Positions 1-10,267 of a stretch of DNA of 64,000 nucleotides are shown here, in pieces (positions within the stretch are counted from its first letter, which is position 1; every line of letters begins with the position of its first letter). The notes below the pieces were generated by a model that was not told the DNA's origin, made no database searches, and saw only the letters and a list, made by a program, of their open reading frames with translations. The stretch lies in the NCBI GenBank assembly GCA_964235495.1, contig CAXSAX010000017.1, forward strand, positions 1-64,000, written 5' to 3'. A program made the translations under genes and the position numbers. The DNA comes from LMUY01 sp964235495. GTDB taxonomy: Bacteria > Pseudomonadota > Alphaproteobacteria > Acetobacterales > Acetobacteraceae.

Positions 1-97
1 CGTGCGCCTGGCTGGCGCGGCGCTGCGCGTCCAGCGCGGCCTGGCTGTCGCAGGGCGCGGCGTCGGCTGGCTCGGGGATGGGATGTGGGCTGGTCAC
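1..97 (-). CDS. 5' end of an unidentified gene, cut by the window edge
   Basis: Read on the minus strand from a GTG at 97, the frame stays open to the window edge and begins V-T-S-P-H-P-I-P-E-P. Further on it contains the stretch ALDAQRRASQAH. That stretch resembles the N-terminal helix of coniferyl-type aldehyde dehydrogenases, but only about 32 residues are visible, so this is a weak guess. No strong ribosome binding site precedes the GTG. The 160 bases between this start and the next gene hold no gene I can support. Confidence 0.3.
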   Translation of the reverse strand, partial: MTSPHPIPEPADAAPCDSQAALDAQRRASQAH

Positions 98-259
98 GAA
101 CGGGATAAGAACACGCGATGCGGACGGTCGCAAGCTCTTGTTTGCTGCGCTAACGAGAATGGCGCGCTTTTCACGATTATGGGCTCTGTAGCCGGGACCG
201 TCCGGGCGTGACGCGGGGCATCAGCCGGCACAGGACCCGACATGCGGCGGCGCCTCTCG

Positions 260-1102
260 CTAGGCCTGGCGCAAGCGTGCGGACAGCGAAAAGGCGAGCG
301 GCAGCCAGCGCTGGTCCGGCCAGCGATACATCCGGTCCGGGTCGCGGCGCAGGCCGTCGTACATCCGCCAGGGCACGGCGTCATGCTCGCGCAGGTACTC
401 CAGCGCCAGTCCGGCGTCGATCAGGGCGGTGACGACCGTGCCGAGCGGGTGCAGGAAGGCGTAGGTGCTGGCGGCGGCGAAAACCACCGTTTCGTCGGCG
501 TAGTCGCGGCCGTTGTCGTCTTGGATCGGCCCCGAACGGAAATACGGCACGTCGTAGCGCAGGCCTGCCCCGTCCGCGGGCGCGCCGTGCACGGTCCAGG
601 CGACCGGGTGGCCCTCCGCGAGGTAGAGCCGGCCGCCCGGCCTGAGGAAATGCGCCACGATGGCGGCCCAGCCCCGGATGTCGTGCAGCCAAGCCAACGC
701 GCCCCAGCTGACGAAAACCAGGTCGAAGCCGCCCGGGGCGTCGAGCGCCTGAACGGCGTCATACAGGTTCGCCTGCACGAAGCGCGCCTGGCCGGCCAGG
801 CCCAGCTCCCCGGCCAGGCCGCGCGCGGCGGCGATGGCGGGAGCGGAGAAGTCCAGCCCGGTCACCCGCGCGCCGGCTTGCGCGAGCAGCAGGCTGTCAT
901 AGCCGAAATGGCATTGCAGGTGCAGCACGTCGAGACCGGACACGGCGCCCAGCTCCGCCTGCTCGATCGGGTAGAGCTGCGCCGTGCCGGCCCGCAGCGC
1001 GGGCACGTCGTAGAACTGGGAGCCCACGTGCACCGGCACGCTCTCGTCCCACATCGCGCGGTTCGCCGCGTGCAGCCGCTCCATCCCGTCCGTGCCGCTC
1101 AT
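260..1102 (-). CDS. Class I SAM-dependent methyltransferase
   Basis: This 280-residue protein has a Rossmann-type methyltransferase fold. The SAM-binding motif I is LDVLHLQCHFGYDSL near residue 50, with an acidic residue in VTGLDFS closing strand 2 and the post-motif FLRPGGRLYLAEG further on. The substrate is unknown. The chosen ATG overlaps the TGA of the DeoR-type gene upstream by four bases (ATGA), so the two are translationally coupled. A second in-frame ATG lies six codons downstream (MERL) and is the other plausible start. Methyltransferase assignment is firm; function is not. Confidence 0.85.
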   Translation of the reverse strand: MSGTDGMERLHAANRAMWDESVPVHVGSQFYDVPALRAGTAQLYPIEQAELGAVSGLDVLHLQCHFGYDSLLLAQAGARVTGLDFSAPAIAAARGLAGELGLAGQARFVQANLYDAVQALDAPGGFDLVFVSWGALAWLHDIRGWAAIVAHFLRPGGRLYLAEGHPVAWTVHGAPADGAGLRYDVPYFRSGPIQDDNGRDYADETVVFAAASTYAFLHPLGTVVTALIDAGLALEYLREHDAVPWRMYDGLRRDPDRMYRWPDQRWLPLAFSLSARLRQA

Positions 1103-1905
1103 TCCTCGCACCCCTCCTCCGGCTTCTCCTCCTCCGGCCCGCCGGCCTCCTGGACCGCCACCCCGTGGCGCTCGCAGAGCGCGGCCACCGTCGCCGAGGG
1201 CAGCCGGTCCGTCACCAGCAGGTCCACCTCCGCCAGATGCGCGATCCGCACGGGGGCGGCGCGCATGAACTTGCTGCCATCCGCCACCAGCATGACCCGG
1301 CGCGCGTTGCGGATGATCGCCTGGCTCACCTGCACCTCGCGCACGTCGAAATCCAGCAGGGTGCCGTCCGCGTCGATCGCCGAGGTGCCGACCACCGCCA
1401 AATCCACCCGGAACTGCCGGATGTGCTCGACCGCGGAGGCGCCGATGATGCCGCCGTCGCGCCGCACCACGCCGCCGGCCAGCACCACCTCGACCGCCGG
1501 GTTGCGGTACAGCTCGGCGGCGACGTGCAGGTTGTTGGTGATGACCAGCAGCCCGGCATGGCCGGACAGGGCGCGCGCCACCTCCTCCGTCGTGGTGCCG
1601 AGATTGATGAACAGGGAGGAGTGGTCCGCCACGTGGGCGGCGGCGGCCTCGCCGATCAGCCGCTTGTGCGAGGGGGCGACCAGCTTGCGCGCCTCGTAGG
1701 CCAGGTTCTCCACCCCGCTGGCCACGATCGCGCCGCCGTGCACGCGGGTGAGCCGGCGCTGCTCGCACATCTCGTTCAGGTCGCGCCGGATGGTCTGCGG
1801 CGTCACGGCGAAGCGGGCGGCCAGCTCCTCCACCGACACGCGCCCGGCCTCCCGCGCCAGGGCGAGGATTTCCGCCTGCCGCCGCGGGGCGAGCCTGGCG
1901 TCCAT
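1099..1905 (-). CDS. DeoR/GlpR-family transcriptional repressor
   Basis: The 268-residue protein starts with a DeoR winged helix: VSVEELAARFAVTPQTIRRD near residues 24-43 followed by the wing LTRVHGGAIV. The C-terminal DeoR sensor domain, an isomerase-like fold that binds phosphorylated sugars, shows LGTTTEEVARAL and ITNNL. The helix-turn-helix is close to that of GlpR, but no glycerol genes are adjacent. It sits between the methyltransferase and the TIGR02466 gene with overlapping start and stop codons on both sides, so it probably regulates its own operon. The C-terminal tail is Glu-rich. Confidence 0.85.
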   Translation of the reverse strand: MDARLAPRRQAEILALAREAGRVSVEELAARFAVTPQTIRRDLNEMCEQRRLTRVHGGAIVASGVENLAYEARKLVAPSHKRLIGEAAAAHVADHSSLFINLGTTTEEVARALSGHAGLLVITNNLHVAAELYRNPAVEVVLAGGVVRRDGGIIGASAVEHIRQFRVDLAVVGTSAIDADGTLLDFDVREVQVSQAIIRNARRVMLVADGSKFMRAAPVRIAHLAEVDLLVTDRLPSATVAALCERHGVAVQEAGGPEEEKPEEGCEE

Positions 1906-2525
1906 CAGACGCCCAGGTTGAAGGCGAGGGAGATGCGCAGCGCCGTGCCGCGGTAGGGGCGGACCTGGTGCTGCAGCCAGGACGGGAACAGCAGCAACAG
2001 GCCGGGGCGCGGCGCCACCGTCTCGGCGCTGCCGGCGGAGCGGCCGTCCTCGCCGGCGAATTGCAGGGTGGGGGCGTACATGGCCGGCGCCGGGCCGCGC
2101 GGATCCAGCATCTCGAACTCGCCGCCGAGCGCCGGGTCGGCGGCGCAGCCGCCATCGGCCACGTAGTAGGTGCCGGACCAGAACGCGCCGGGGTGGTAGT
2201 GGCAGATGTTGCCGTCGCCGGGTCCGTTGACGTTGGCCCAGGCCTGCACCACCCAGCGCGGGCGCACCGGCTGGCCGGCGCGGTCCGCCGTCAGCTTGGT
2301 GGCGGCGGATTGGGCGAGAGCGAGGATGTGGGCGGCGTCCTCCCCGCCCCACTCCGCCAGGTCCCGCGCGGAGTGCCAGCCGCCGGCGTTGGAGGAGTGC
2401 AGGGACGGGTGCGCCGCGCGCCGGGCGAGGATGGTGCGCTGCAGCCGGGCGTTGCGGGCGGGCGCATCCGGCACCTGGATGGCGGCGACGGGGGTGGCGA
2501 ACAGGCCTTTGAGCGCGATCTCCAT
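1905..2525 (-). CDS. TIGR02466-type putative 2-oxoglutarate/Fe(II) oxygenase
   Basis: This 206-residue protein matches the TIGR02466 family, double-stranded beta-helix proteins thought to be 2OG-Fe(II) oxygenases. Visible family features are the central motif HYHPGAFWSGTYYV, which supplies metal-ligand histidines, and the C-terminal LFPSWLQHQVRPY with a histidine and an arginine placed to bind metal and 2-oxoglutarate. Its TGA shares one base with the ATG of the DeoR-type gene. It is the first gene of the three-gene operon, whose promoter must lie between 2526 and the IS630 remnant. The substrate is unknown. Confidence 0.8.
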   Translation of the reverse strand: MEIALKGLFATPVAAIQVPDAPARNARLQRTILARRAAHPSLHSSNAGGWHSARDLAEWGGEDAAHILALAQSAATKLTADRAGQPVRPRWVVQAWANVNGPGDGNICHYHPGAFWSGTYYVADGGCAADPALGGEFEMLDPRGPAPAMYAPTLQFAGEDGRSAGSAETVAPRPGLLLLFPSWLQHQVRPYRGTALRISLAFNLGV

Positions 2526-2564
2526 CGTCCGTTGCGTCCCCTTTCCTGCCGTCTGCGCCCTTTG

Positions 2565-2592
2565 TATAGCGCCGTCCCATGATCCTGGTCAC
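2565..2592. repeat. Left copy of a 28-bp direct repeat that matches the hldD start region
   Basis: This segment matches 16113-16140, the 28 bases around the hldD start codon, at 25 of 28 positions. The match includes an uninterrupted 15-base run, CATGATCCTGGTCAC, covering the ATG and first codons of hldD. Here the reading frame stops at once. The copy sits next to the IS630 remnant and marks the left boundary of the sugar-catabolism cassette. It may be a relic of the ancestral hldD start displaced by insertion, or a duplication made during that insertion. Confidence 0.8.
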
Positions 2593-2646
2593 TTGATCCT
2601 GGCCATTGGCGCCGCCGGCCGCCGCCAGGCTGCAAGGGAGATGCAA

Positions 2647-2943
2647 CTAGATCCAGTTTTGGGTGGTGATGGACCGGATGCGCTCGGGCTGTGCGACGCG
2701 GGCGTTCCAAGCATCGCAGCAGGCATCCACGATGGCGTCGCAGGTTGCGAATGCTCGGTTGCCGCCATGGTTCTGGCGCAGGAGCTGCCAGATGTTCTCG
2801 ACCGGGTTCAGCTCGGGCGAATAGGCGAGCACGAGCACGGCATTCGGGCCCGGCGTGACGGTGCGGCTGATCTCCAGCAGGTGCAGGTGCGGGTCGGCCG
2901 TGGCCGCAGCAAGCCTCGCGAGTCGGAGCTCAAGGCCGGTGAT
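2647..2943 (-). pseudogene. IS630-family transposase remnant, C-terminal part with internal deletion
   Basis: The minus-strand frame reads, in order, a segment typical of IS630 (DPHLHLLEISRTV, PGPNAVLVL), then YSPELNPVENIWQLLRQ, then AIVDACCDAWN up to a TAG. YSPELNPVENIW is the IS630 DDE motif region. The stretch normally lying between NAVLVL and YSPELNP (the DQAGWH region) is missing, so an in-frame deletion has removed part of the catalytic core. The N-terminal half is also gone. It abuts the stop codon of the FAD dehydrogenase gene and is non-functional. Confidence 0.8.
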
Positions 2944-2944
2944 G

Positions 2945-4366
<1,422 letters not shown>

Positions 4367-4397
4367 CCGATGGTCCTTTCGATGGAAGCCGTGCCCG

Positions 4398-5192
4398 TCA
4401 CCAGCACGTGTAGCCGGCATCGGCGACCACGATGCTGCCGGTCAGCAAGCTGGCCGCGTCGGAGGCAAGGAACAGCACCACGGACGCAACCTCGTCCGTG
4501 CGGCCGACGCGGGCCATGGGCGTCGCATCGAGCCAGGCCCGTCTCAAAGCCTCGTCCTGCAAGCCGTAGCGGGTCATCGGCGTGTCGATGTAGGTTGGCG
4601 CGACGGCGTTGACCCGGATGCCGCGCGGCGCCCACTCGGCCGCCAACGACTTGGTCAGCTGATGCACGGCCGCCTTGGACGCATTGTACGAGGCCTGTTC
4701 CTGCGGACGGTTTACCACCAGCCCGGACATCGACCCGATGTTGACGATCGCGCCGCGCCGCCGCTCCAGCATGGCGCGCCCGAACGCCTGGCAGGACCAG
4801 AACACGCCGTTCAGGTTGATGTCGATCACCTGGCGCCACTGCTCCGTCGTGGCGGCCTCGGCAGCCACGCCGCTGATCGCGATGCCCGCGCTGCAGACCA
4901 GGATGTCCACGGCGCCGATGTCACGCTCGATTGCCGCGGCAGCGTCCTCCAGGGCGGCCGGGTGCGTCACGTCCACGAGGCGCCATGACACGCTGGCGCC
5001 TGCCTCGGCCAGGGTTGCAGCACCTTCCTGCGCGGCGGCCTCGTCGCGTTCGAGCAGCACGATGCGGGCGCCGGCTTGCGCAAGCGCCTCGGCACAGGCG
5101 TGGCCGATGCCGCGGCCGCCGCCGGTGATGACGGCGGTTCGGCCGGAAAGGTCATACTTGTCGAGGTACGTGGGCACGGGCTGTCCTTGCAT
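4398..5192 (-). CDS. Short-chain dehydrogenase/reductase (polyol or sugar dehydrogenase)
   Basis: This 264-residue classical SDR carries the NAD(P)-binding TGGGRGIG near residue 20, the stabilising CSAG, the catalytic Ser in IGSMSG and the Tyr-Lys pair in YNASK. The ending (SLLTGSIVVADAGYTCW) is usual for the gluconate-5-dehydrogenase/sorbitol dehydrogenase group. Its ATG directly follows the TGA of the kinase gene, so the two are coupled. Its role is probably oxidation or reduction of the imported sugar or polyol before or beside phosphorylation. The substrate cannot be read from the sequence. Confidence 0.85.
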   Translation of the reverse strand: MQGQPVPTYLDKYDLSGRTAVITGGGRGIGHACAEALAQAGARIVLLERDEAAAQEGAATLAEAGASVSWRLVDVTHPAALEDAAAAIERDIGAVDILVCSAGIAISGVAAEAATTEQWRQVIDINLNGVFWSCQAFGRAMLERRRGAIVNIGSMSGLVVNRPQEQASYNASKAAVHQLTKSLAAEWAPRGIRVNAVAPTYIDTPMTRYGLQDEALRRAWLDATPMARVGRTDEVASVVLFLASDAASLLTGSIVVADAGYTCW

Positions 5193-6722
5193 TCAGGCTG
5201 TTTGCGGCGGTGCGAGGCCAGCCGCCGCCTCGGCCGCCTCAAGCAGGGCCCAGGTGGCGTGGCTGTTCTCGTAGGCCTGGTCGAACACCGGCGTGAGATG
5301 CGCGTAGGTGTCCGCCCATCGCGGGTTGGGCAGAATCTCGCCGGTGAAGCGCACCAGCCTGGACGCTGCCGCCGAGAGGTCGGGAAAGAAGCCCACGCCC
5401 GTCCCGGCGAGCATGGCGCAGCCGAGCACGCTGCATTCCTCGGCCGCCGTGGTAAGGATGGGACAGCCGTACAGGCTGGCCTTGATCTCCAGCCACAGCC
5501 TGGTCTTGGCGCCGCCGCCGGCGGCGATCATGCGGTCCAGCCGAGTGCCGGCCTGCTCCATGATCCTGAGGTTGCGCGCGGCAGCGAAGGCCACCCCCTC
5601 CATCACCGCGCGGTGCAGATGGGCGGCGCCATGGCCGCTGGTCAGGCCGATGAACTGGGCGCGCGCGTTGGTGCGGGCGCCCAGGCGTTCGCCGCTCAGG
5701 TAGGGCAGGAACAGCATCATGCCTGCGCCCGCCGGGGCGCTGGCGGCGAGCGAGACGATGCGGTCGTAGTCGTAGGCTTTCTCATGAAAGGCGCGCCGGG
5801 CCCACCGCATGGCATCGCCCCCGGCATCGAGGATCGTGAAGGCCGACCAGTTGGGCAGCGCGCCGCGCACGTTGCTGATCGCCGGGTGGAGCACCGGTGC
5901 GGCCGTGCACAAGGTCAGCAAGGTGGAGGTGCCGGTGACGTCGGAGGCGAGGCCGGGTGCAATGACGCCCGATCCGAGCAAGGCGCCGGGGTAGTCGCTG
6001 ATGCCGACGACGACGGGGGCGCCTTCCGGCAGGCCGGTTTGCGCCGCGGCCTGCCGCGAGACGCCGGCCAGGATTTCGTGCGGCTCGCGGATGCTGGGCA
6101 GCAACGCCGGGTCGATGCCCAGCCGGTCCGCCAGCGCACGGCTCCAGCTGCCGGCGGCCACGTCGTAGAGGTAGGTGCAGGACGCCTCTGGCGCGTCGAT
6201 CGCCATCTCGCCGGTCAGCTTGAAGTTGATCCAATCCTTGGCCGACAGCACGGCGGCGGTGCGCGCGTACGCCGCCGGGCAGTGCGCCTTGAGCCAGCGC
6301 AGCTTGAAACCCCACCACGCGACGGCCGGCGGGTTGCCGGCCACCGGCAGCAGCGCCTGCCACGACTGCTCGCGGATGAAACGCTCGACGGTGTCCCGGT
6401 TGCGCTTGTCGTTCCAGAGCGGGACGGCGTCCAGCGCCGGGTTGCCGTCCGCATCGACCAGCACCGTGGCGTGCATCTGCCCGCACGCGCCGATCGCGGC
6501 GATCCGTGCGGCCGCCCCCGGCAGCGTGTCGAGCACGCGGCGGATCACCGCCACGGCGCCTGTCCACCAATCCGCCGGGCGCTGCTCGGCCCAGCCGAAG
6601 CGGGGCACGATCTGCTCGTGGTCCTGCGCCGCGAAGGCAAGGGTCTCGCCGGCCGCCGTCATCAGCGCGGCGCGAACGCTGCCGGTGCCCACGTCGATCG
6701 CCAGGAGCAGGTCGCGGGCCAT
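5193..6722 (-). CDS. FGGY-family carbohydrate kinase, xylulokinase-like
   Basis: This 509-residue cytoplasmic kinase has the N-terminal phosphate-binding loop AIDVGTGSVRAAL, the GACGQMHATVLVD segment that in xylulokinase contacts substrate (G-x-x-G-Q-M-H), and the C-terminal ATP site GGGAKTRLWLEIKA. Full family length is kept. It phosphorylates a pentulose or related sugar delivered by the neighbouring ABC importer. Eight bases separate it from the permease gene. The exact substrate is open: FGGY kinases act on xylulose, ribulose, erythritol, glycerol and others. Confidence 0.9.
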   Translation of the reverse strand: MARDLLLAIDVGTGSVRAALMTAAGETLAFAAQDHEQIVPRFGWAEQRPADWWTGAVAVIRRVLDTLPGAAARIAAIGACGQMHATVLVDADGNPALDAVPLWNDKRNRDTVERFIREQSWQALLPVAGNPPAVAWWGFKLRWLKAHCPAAYARTAAVLSAKDWINFKLTGEMAIDAPEASCTYLYDVAAGSWSRALADRLGIDPALLPSIREPHEILAGVSRQAAAQTGLPEGAPVVVGISDYPGALLGSGVIAPGLASDVTGTSTLLTLCTAAPVLHPAISNVRGALPNWSAFTILDAGGDAMRWARRAFHEKAYDYDRIVSLAASAPAGAGMMLFLPYLSGERLGARTNARAQFIGLTSGHGAAHLHRAVMEGVAFAAARNLRIMEQAGTRLDRMIAAGGGAKTRLWLEIKASLYGCPILTTAAEECSVLGCAMLAGTGVGFFPDLSAAASRLVRFTGEILPNPRWADTYAHLTPVFDQAYENSHATWALLEAAEAAAGLAPPQTA

Positions 6723-6730
6723 GCCGAAGC

Positions 6731-7726
6731 CTAGGCCCGACGCGGCCAGAAGGAGGATTGCAGCAGCACGGCAACCAGGATGATGACGCCCTTGACCACT
6801 TCCTGGTGGTAGCCGGGCACGTTGAGCAGGTTCATGATGTTGCCGATGACGCCCAGCGTCAGCACCCCGATCAGCGTGTTGAGCGCCGTGCCGCGTCCGC
6901 CCATCAGGCTCGCGCCACCGATCACCACGGCGGCGATCACGTCGAGCTCCAGCCCGATGCCCACCACGGGCGAGCCCACGCCGGAGCGGGCGGTGATGAT
7001 GACCCCGCCCAAAGCCGCCAGCACGCCCGATACGACGTAGACCGAGAACACCCGCGGCACCACCCGGACGCCGGACAGCCGAACCGCCTCGCTGTTGGAG
7101 CCGATGGCGACGACCAACCGCCCGTATGCGGTCAGCCGCAGCACGAACGCGGTGCCGGCGAACACGAGCAGCATGAGCAGCACGGGAAGCGGGATGCCGA
7201 GCAGGCTGCCCCGGTTGAAGCCGTCATTGAGCCAGGCGCCGTTGTCGCTGAGGAAGATCGGCCGGCCCTCGGAGACGATCAGCGCGGCACCTCGGGCGAT
7301 CGTCATGCCGGCCAGCGTCACCACGAAGGACGGCATCCGGCGCACCGCCACGAAATACCCGGCGAGCGACCCGAGCGCGCCGCCCGCCGCAAGGCTGAGC
7401 GGGATGGCAGCCCAGAGCGACATCGACGTGAGCAGGGACGCGCAGACGATGCTGCCAAGCGCTGCCACCGAGCCCACCGAAAGGTCGATCCCACCGGTCA
7501 GGATCACGAGCAGCATCCCCATGGAGATCACCCCCGTGCTGGCCACCTGCCGCAGCACGTTCTCGATGTTGCGGCTGCCGAGAAAGCTGGTGGAGATGAA
7601 GCTGGCGACCAGCACCAGGACGATGAAGATGGCGATGGTGCTGTAGGTGGCCGCAAAGGCCCGCGCATCGAACCGCCGCGCCGGACGCACGCCAGCCGAC
7701 GCCTCGGCCGCTTGCACGGTGTCCAC
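6731..7726 (-). CDS. RbsC-type sugar ABC transporter permease
   Basis: This 331-residue inner-membrane protein of the BPD_transp_2/RbsC family has about nine or ten hydrophobic segments and the family motifs ITGGIDLSVGSVAALG and GGASLMGGRGT. It forms the transmembrane channel with the RbsA-like ATPase. The start is a GTG one base after the TAG of the ATPase gene; no ATG is available nearby, so coupled translation is likely. The protein ends in the short basic tail SSFWPRRA. Confidence 0.9.
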   Translation of the reverse strand: MDTVQAAEASAGVRPARRFDARAFAATYSTIAIFIVLVLVASFISTSFLGSRNIENVLRQVASTGVISMGMLLVILTGGIDLSVGSVAALGSIVCASLLTSMSLWAAIPLSLAAGGALGSLAGYFVAVRRMPSFVVTLAGMTIARGAALIVSEGRPIFLSDNGAWLNDGFNRGSLLGIPLPVLLMLLVFAGTAFVLRLTAYGRLVVAIGSNSEAVRLSGVRVVPRVFSVYVVSGVLAALGGVIITARSGVGSPVVGIGLELDVIAAVVIGGASLMGGRGTALNTLIGVLTLGVIGNIMNLLNVPGYHQEVVKGVIILVAVLLQSSFWPRRA

Positions 7727-7727
7727 C

Positions 7728-9278
7728 CTACGCCTCCCTGAGCCGGCTGCCGGCGGGCGCGGCTTGGGCCGCAGCTCCCACGTGGGCCGTGTTGCGCAGC
7801 GCCAGCTGCATGAGGCGGGCCTCGGACAGCTCGCCGCGCGGCAGGCTGCCGCTGATGCGCCCGCCGCTCATCACCAGGACGCGGTCGGCGGCGCCGATCA
7901 CCTCGATCAGGTCCGACGAAATCAGGATCACGCCCAGCCCGGCGGCGGCCAGCGCCTCGATCAGGCCGTAGATCTCGGAGCGCGCGCCGACATCGACGCC
8001 CCGCGTCGGCTCGTCCAGGATGACCACCTTGCACCCGGCGTCGAGCCATTTCGCCAACACCACCTTCTGCTGGTTGCCCCCGGATAGGCTGCTGACCGGC
8101 AGGTCCAGGTTGCGGGCGCGGATCGTGGTGCGCTGGGCGACCCTGTCCACCGCTGCCCGCTCGGCGGCCCGGCGCAGCAGGCCCAGGCGGTTGGTGAAGC
8201 GCGCCAGCGTGGTGAAGGTGACGTTCTGCCGGATCGGCAGGGCCAGCACCAAGCCCTGGCCCTTGCGGTCCTCCGGCACCAGGCCGATGCCGGCGGCCAC
8301 GCCCTGCCGCGGCGTGCGGATCGTGACCCGGCGGCCGGCCAGCGTGACCGTGCCGGACTCCATGCGGTCGGCGCCGAAGATCGCGCGGGCCAGCTCGGTG
8401 CGCCCGCTGCCGATCAGGCCCGCGATGCCCAGCACCTCGCCCGCCCGCAGCGTGAACGACACGTCCTTGACCAGGCCTGCGGCGCAGAGGCTCTCAACCC
8501 GCAGCAATTCCTCACCGGCGGTGCGCGCCACCTTGGGGAACAGCTGCGCCGCCTCGCGGCCGACCATGAGCGGGATCAGCCGGTGCTCGTCCATGCCGGC
8601 GGCGGCGTAGGTGCCGACGGTGCGGCCATCCTTCAGCACGGTGATCTGGTCGGCGATGCGGAAGATTTCGTCCAGGCGGTGCGAGATGTAGATGACGCTC
8701 ACGCCGCGCCGCGACAGCCCGCGCACCACGTCGAGCAGCCGCCCCACCTCCGGCGGGGCCAGCACCGCCGTCGGCTCGTCCAGGATTAGGATGCGCACCT
8801 TGCGGGACATCGCCTTGGCGATCTCCACCGCCTGCTGGAAGGCGAGCGGTAGGGAGCCGACCAGGGCGCCCGGGTCGATCGCGAAGCCCAGGTCCCGCAG
8901 CAGGGCCGCCGCCCTTGCCCGCAGCTTCCTGGCGCTCACGAAGGCTGGCAGCTCCCCCAGGAAGATGTTCTCCGCCACCGTCAGGTCCGGCGCCAGGGCC
9001 AGCTCCTGGTAGATGATGCCGATGCCGAGCGCGCGGGAGGCGTGCGGCGAGGACACGCTCACCCGCTCGCCGCCGATGCGGATCTCGCCAGTGGTCGCCT
9101 GGTGGGCGCCGGCCAGGATCTTCATCAGCGTCGATTTGCCGGCGCCGTTCTCCCCCAGCAGCGCGTGCACCTCGCCCGCGCGCACCGAGAACGACACGTC
9201 GTCGAGCGCCCGTATGCCGCCGAACACCTTCGAGATGCCCGTCATCTCGACGCCGGCCGCGTCCTGCCCGGTGTCCAT
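7728..9278 (-). CDS. RbsA-type sugar ABC transporter ATPase (two nucleotide-binding domains)
   Basis: This 516-residue protein contains two fused ABC domains. The first has Walker A GENGAGKST, Walker B ILILDEPTAVL and a degenerate signature region (VGSLPLAFQQAVEIAKA). The second has a reduced P-loop GLIGSGRTEL, signature SSLSGGNQQKVVLAKWL and Walker B VVILDEPTRGVDVG. This tandem asymmetric arrangement is typical of RbsA, XylG and MglA, and powers uptake of pentoses, hexoses or polyols. It lies between the binding-protein and permease genes and ends one base before the permease start. Confidence 0.92.
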   Translation of the reverse strand: MDTGQDAAGVEMTGISKVFGGIRALDDVSFSVRAGEVHALLGENGAGKSTLMKILAGAHQATTGEIRIGGERVSVSSPHASRALGIGIIYQELALAPDLTVAENIFLGELPAFVSARKLRARAAALLRDLGFAIDPGALVGSLPLAFQQAVEIAKAMSRKVRILILDEPTAVLAPPEVGRLLDVVRGLSRRGVSVIYISHRLDEIFRIADQITVLKDGRTVGTYAAAGMDEHRLIPLMVGREAAQLFPKVARTAGEELLRVESLCAAGLVKDVSFTLRAGEVLGIAGLIGSGRTELARAIFGADRMESGTVTLAGRRVTIRTPRQGVAAGIGLVPEDRKGQGLVLALPIRQNVTFTTLARFTNRLGLLRRAAERAAVDRVAQRTTIRARNLDLPVSSLSGGNQQKVVLAKWLDAGCKVVILDEPTRGVDVGARSEIYGLIEALAAAGLGVILISSDLIEVIGAADRVLVMSGGRISGSLPRGELSEARLMQLALRNTAHVGAAAQAAPAGSRLREA

Positions 9279-9292
9279 GTCGGCCAGCCGGC

Positions 9293-10267
9293 CTAGAACA
9301 GCGCGTCGGGCTTGTAATACTGGGCGGCGTTGGCCTTCGTGATGGCCATCGGTGGCGTGTAGGTGATCTTGGCCATATCGGCGGGCGCCTGCTTGTTCAC
9401 GACCTTCACCGCGAGGTCGGCGGCCATCTTGCCGATGATCGCCGGGTCGTTGAGGCCGGTCGCGCCGTACTTGCCGTCCTGGATCAGCTTGACCGCCTCC
9501 TTCTGGCCGTCGGCGGCGGCGAACACCAGGATGTCCTGGCTGGCCTTGCCGGCGTCCTGGATCGCCCGCAGCGCGCCCAGCGCCATGCTGTCGTTCTCGG
9601 CCAGCACGGCGTTGATGTCGGGATGCGCGGTCAGCAGATCCTCCATCGCCTTGACGCCGCCCTCCTGCGTCCAGCCGCCCCAGCCCTGGCCCACGACGGT
9701 GAACCCGGCATGGCCGATCTGGCGCAGCTGCGCCTCCAGGATGCCCTCCATCACGCCGTCGCGCCGGGCCTCGCCGACGACGTTGCCCTGGCTACCGCTG
9801 AGCACGGCGATGTGCAGGTCCTTGCCCTTCACCTGGCTGACCAGCCAGTCGCCGATCAGCCGGCCGTTCTCGGCATTGCTGGACTGGATGGTGGTCAGCA
9901 CCGGGGCGCTCTCGTCGATCGAGCTGTCCACGATGATGACCGGGATGTGGGCCTTGGCCGCGTCCTTGGTGGCGCCGACCAGGCCCTTGGCGTCCTTCGG
10001 GTCCATGATGAGGATGTCGATGTTCTGCGACAGCATGTCCTCCACGTCGGCAATCTGCTTGACCAGGTCGTTGTTGGCGTCGGCCGCGACCGTGGTGGCG
10101 CCCAGAACCTTGGCCTCCTTCTCGATCGCCGACTGCAGGGCCGCATAATAGGGCGCGTTCTGCGTCAGCATCGAGATGCCGATCTTGATGGCCTTGGCGC
10201 CAGCCGGTGGTGAGAACGCCAGCGCCACGCCGCCCGCCACAGTCGCTGCCGCGAAAATCGCTTTCAT
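9293..10267 (-). CDS. RbsB-type periplasmic sugar-binding protein
   Basis: This 324-residue protein begins with a Sec signal peptide (MKAIFAAATVAGGVALAFS, cleavage probably after PPAGA) followed by a periplasmic-binding-protein-4 fold (KIGISML, MDPKDAKGL, LAENDSMALGALRAI). It delivers the sugar to the RbsC/RbsA importer. The start at 10267 follows a good GGGAGA site; the frame extends to 10330 but that extension would put a charged leader before the signal. It is the first gene of the minus-strand operon, so its promoter lies in the 198-bp divergent region. Confidence 0.92.
   Translation of the reverse strand: MKAIFAAATVAGGVALAFSPPAGAKAIKIGISMLTQNAPYYAALQSAIEKEAKVLGATTVAADANNDLVKQIADVEDMLSQNIDILIMDPKDAKGLVGATKDAAKAHIPVIIVDSSIDESAPVLTTIQSSNAENGRLIGDWLVSQVKGKDLHIAVLSGSQGNVVGEARRDGVMEGILEAQLRQIGHAGFTVVGQGWGGWTQEGGVKAMEDLLTAHPDINAVLAENDSMALGALRAIQDAGKASQDILVFAAADGQKEAVKLIQDGKYGATGLNDPAIIGKMAADLAVKVVNKQAPADMAKITYTPPMAITKANAAQYYKPDALF

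Noticed and set aside
121..204. Long-range inverted repeat CGGACGGTC / GACCGTCCG
   Set aside because: Nine-base arms 66 bases apart in GC-rich DNA are expected by chance, and no gene or second copy supports a role.
260..2155. Single 631-codon methyltransferase fusion on the minus strand
   Set aside because: The N-terminal half is an out-of-frame reading of the DeoR-type gene; the methyltransferase starts at 1102 with an ATGA overlap.
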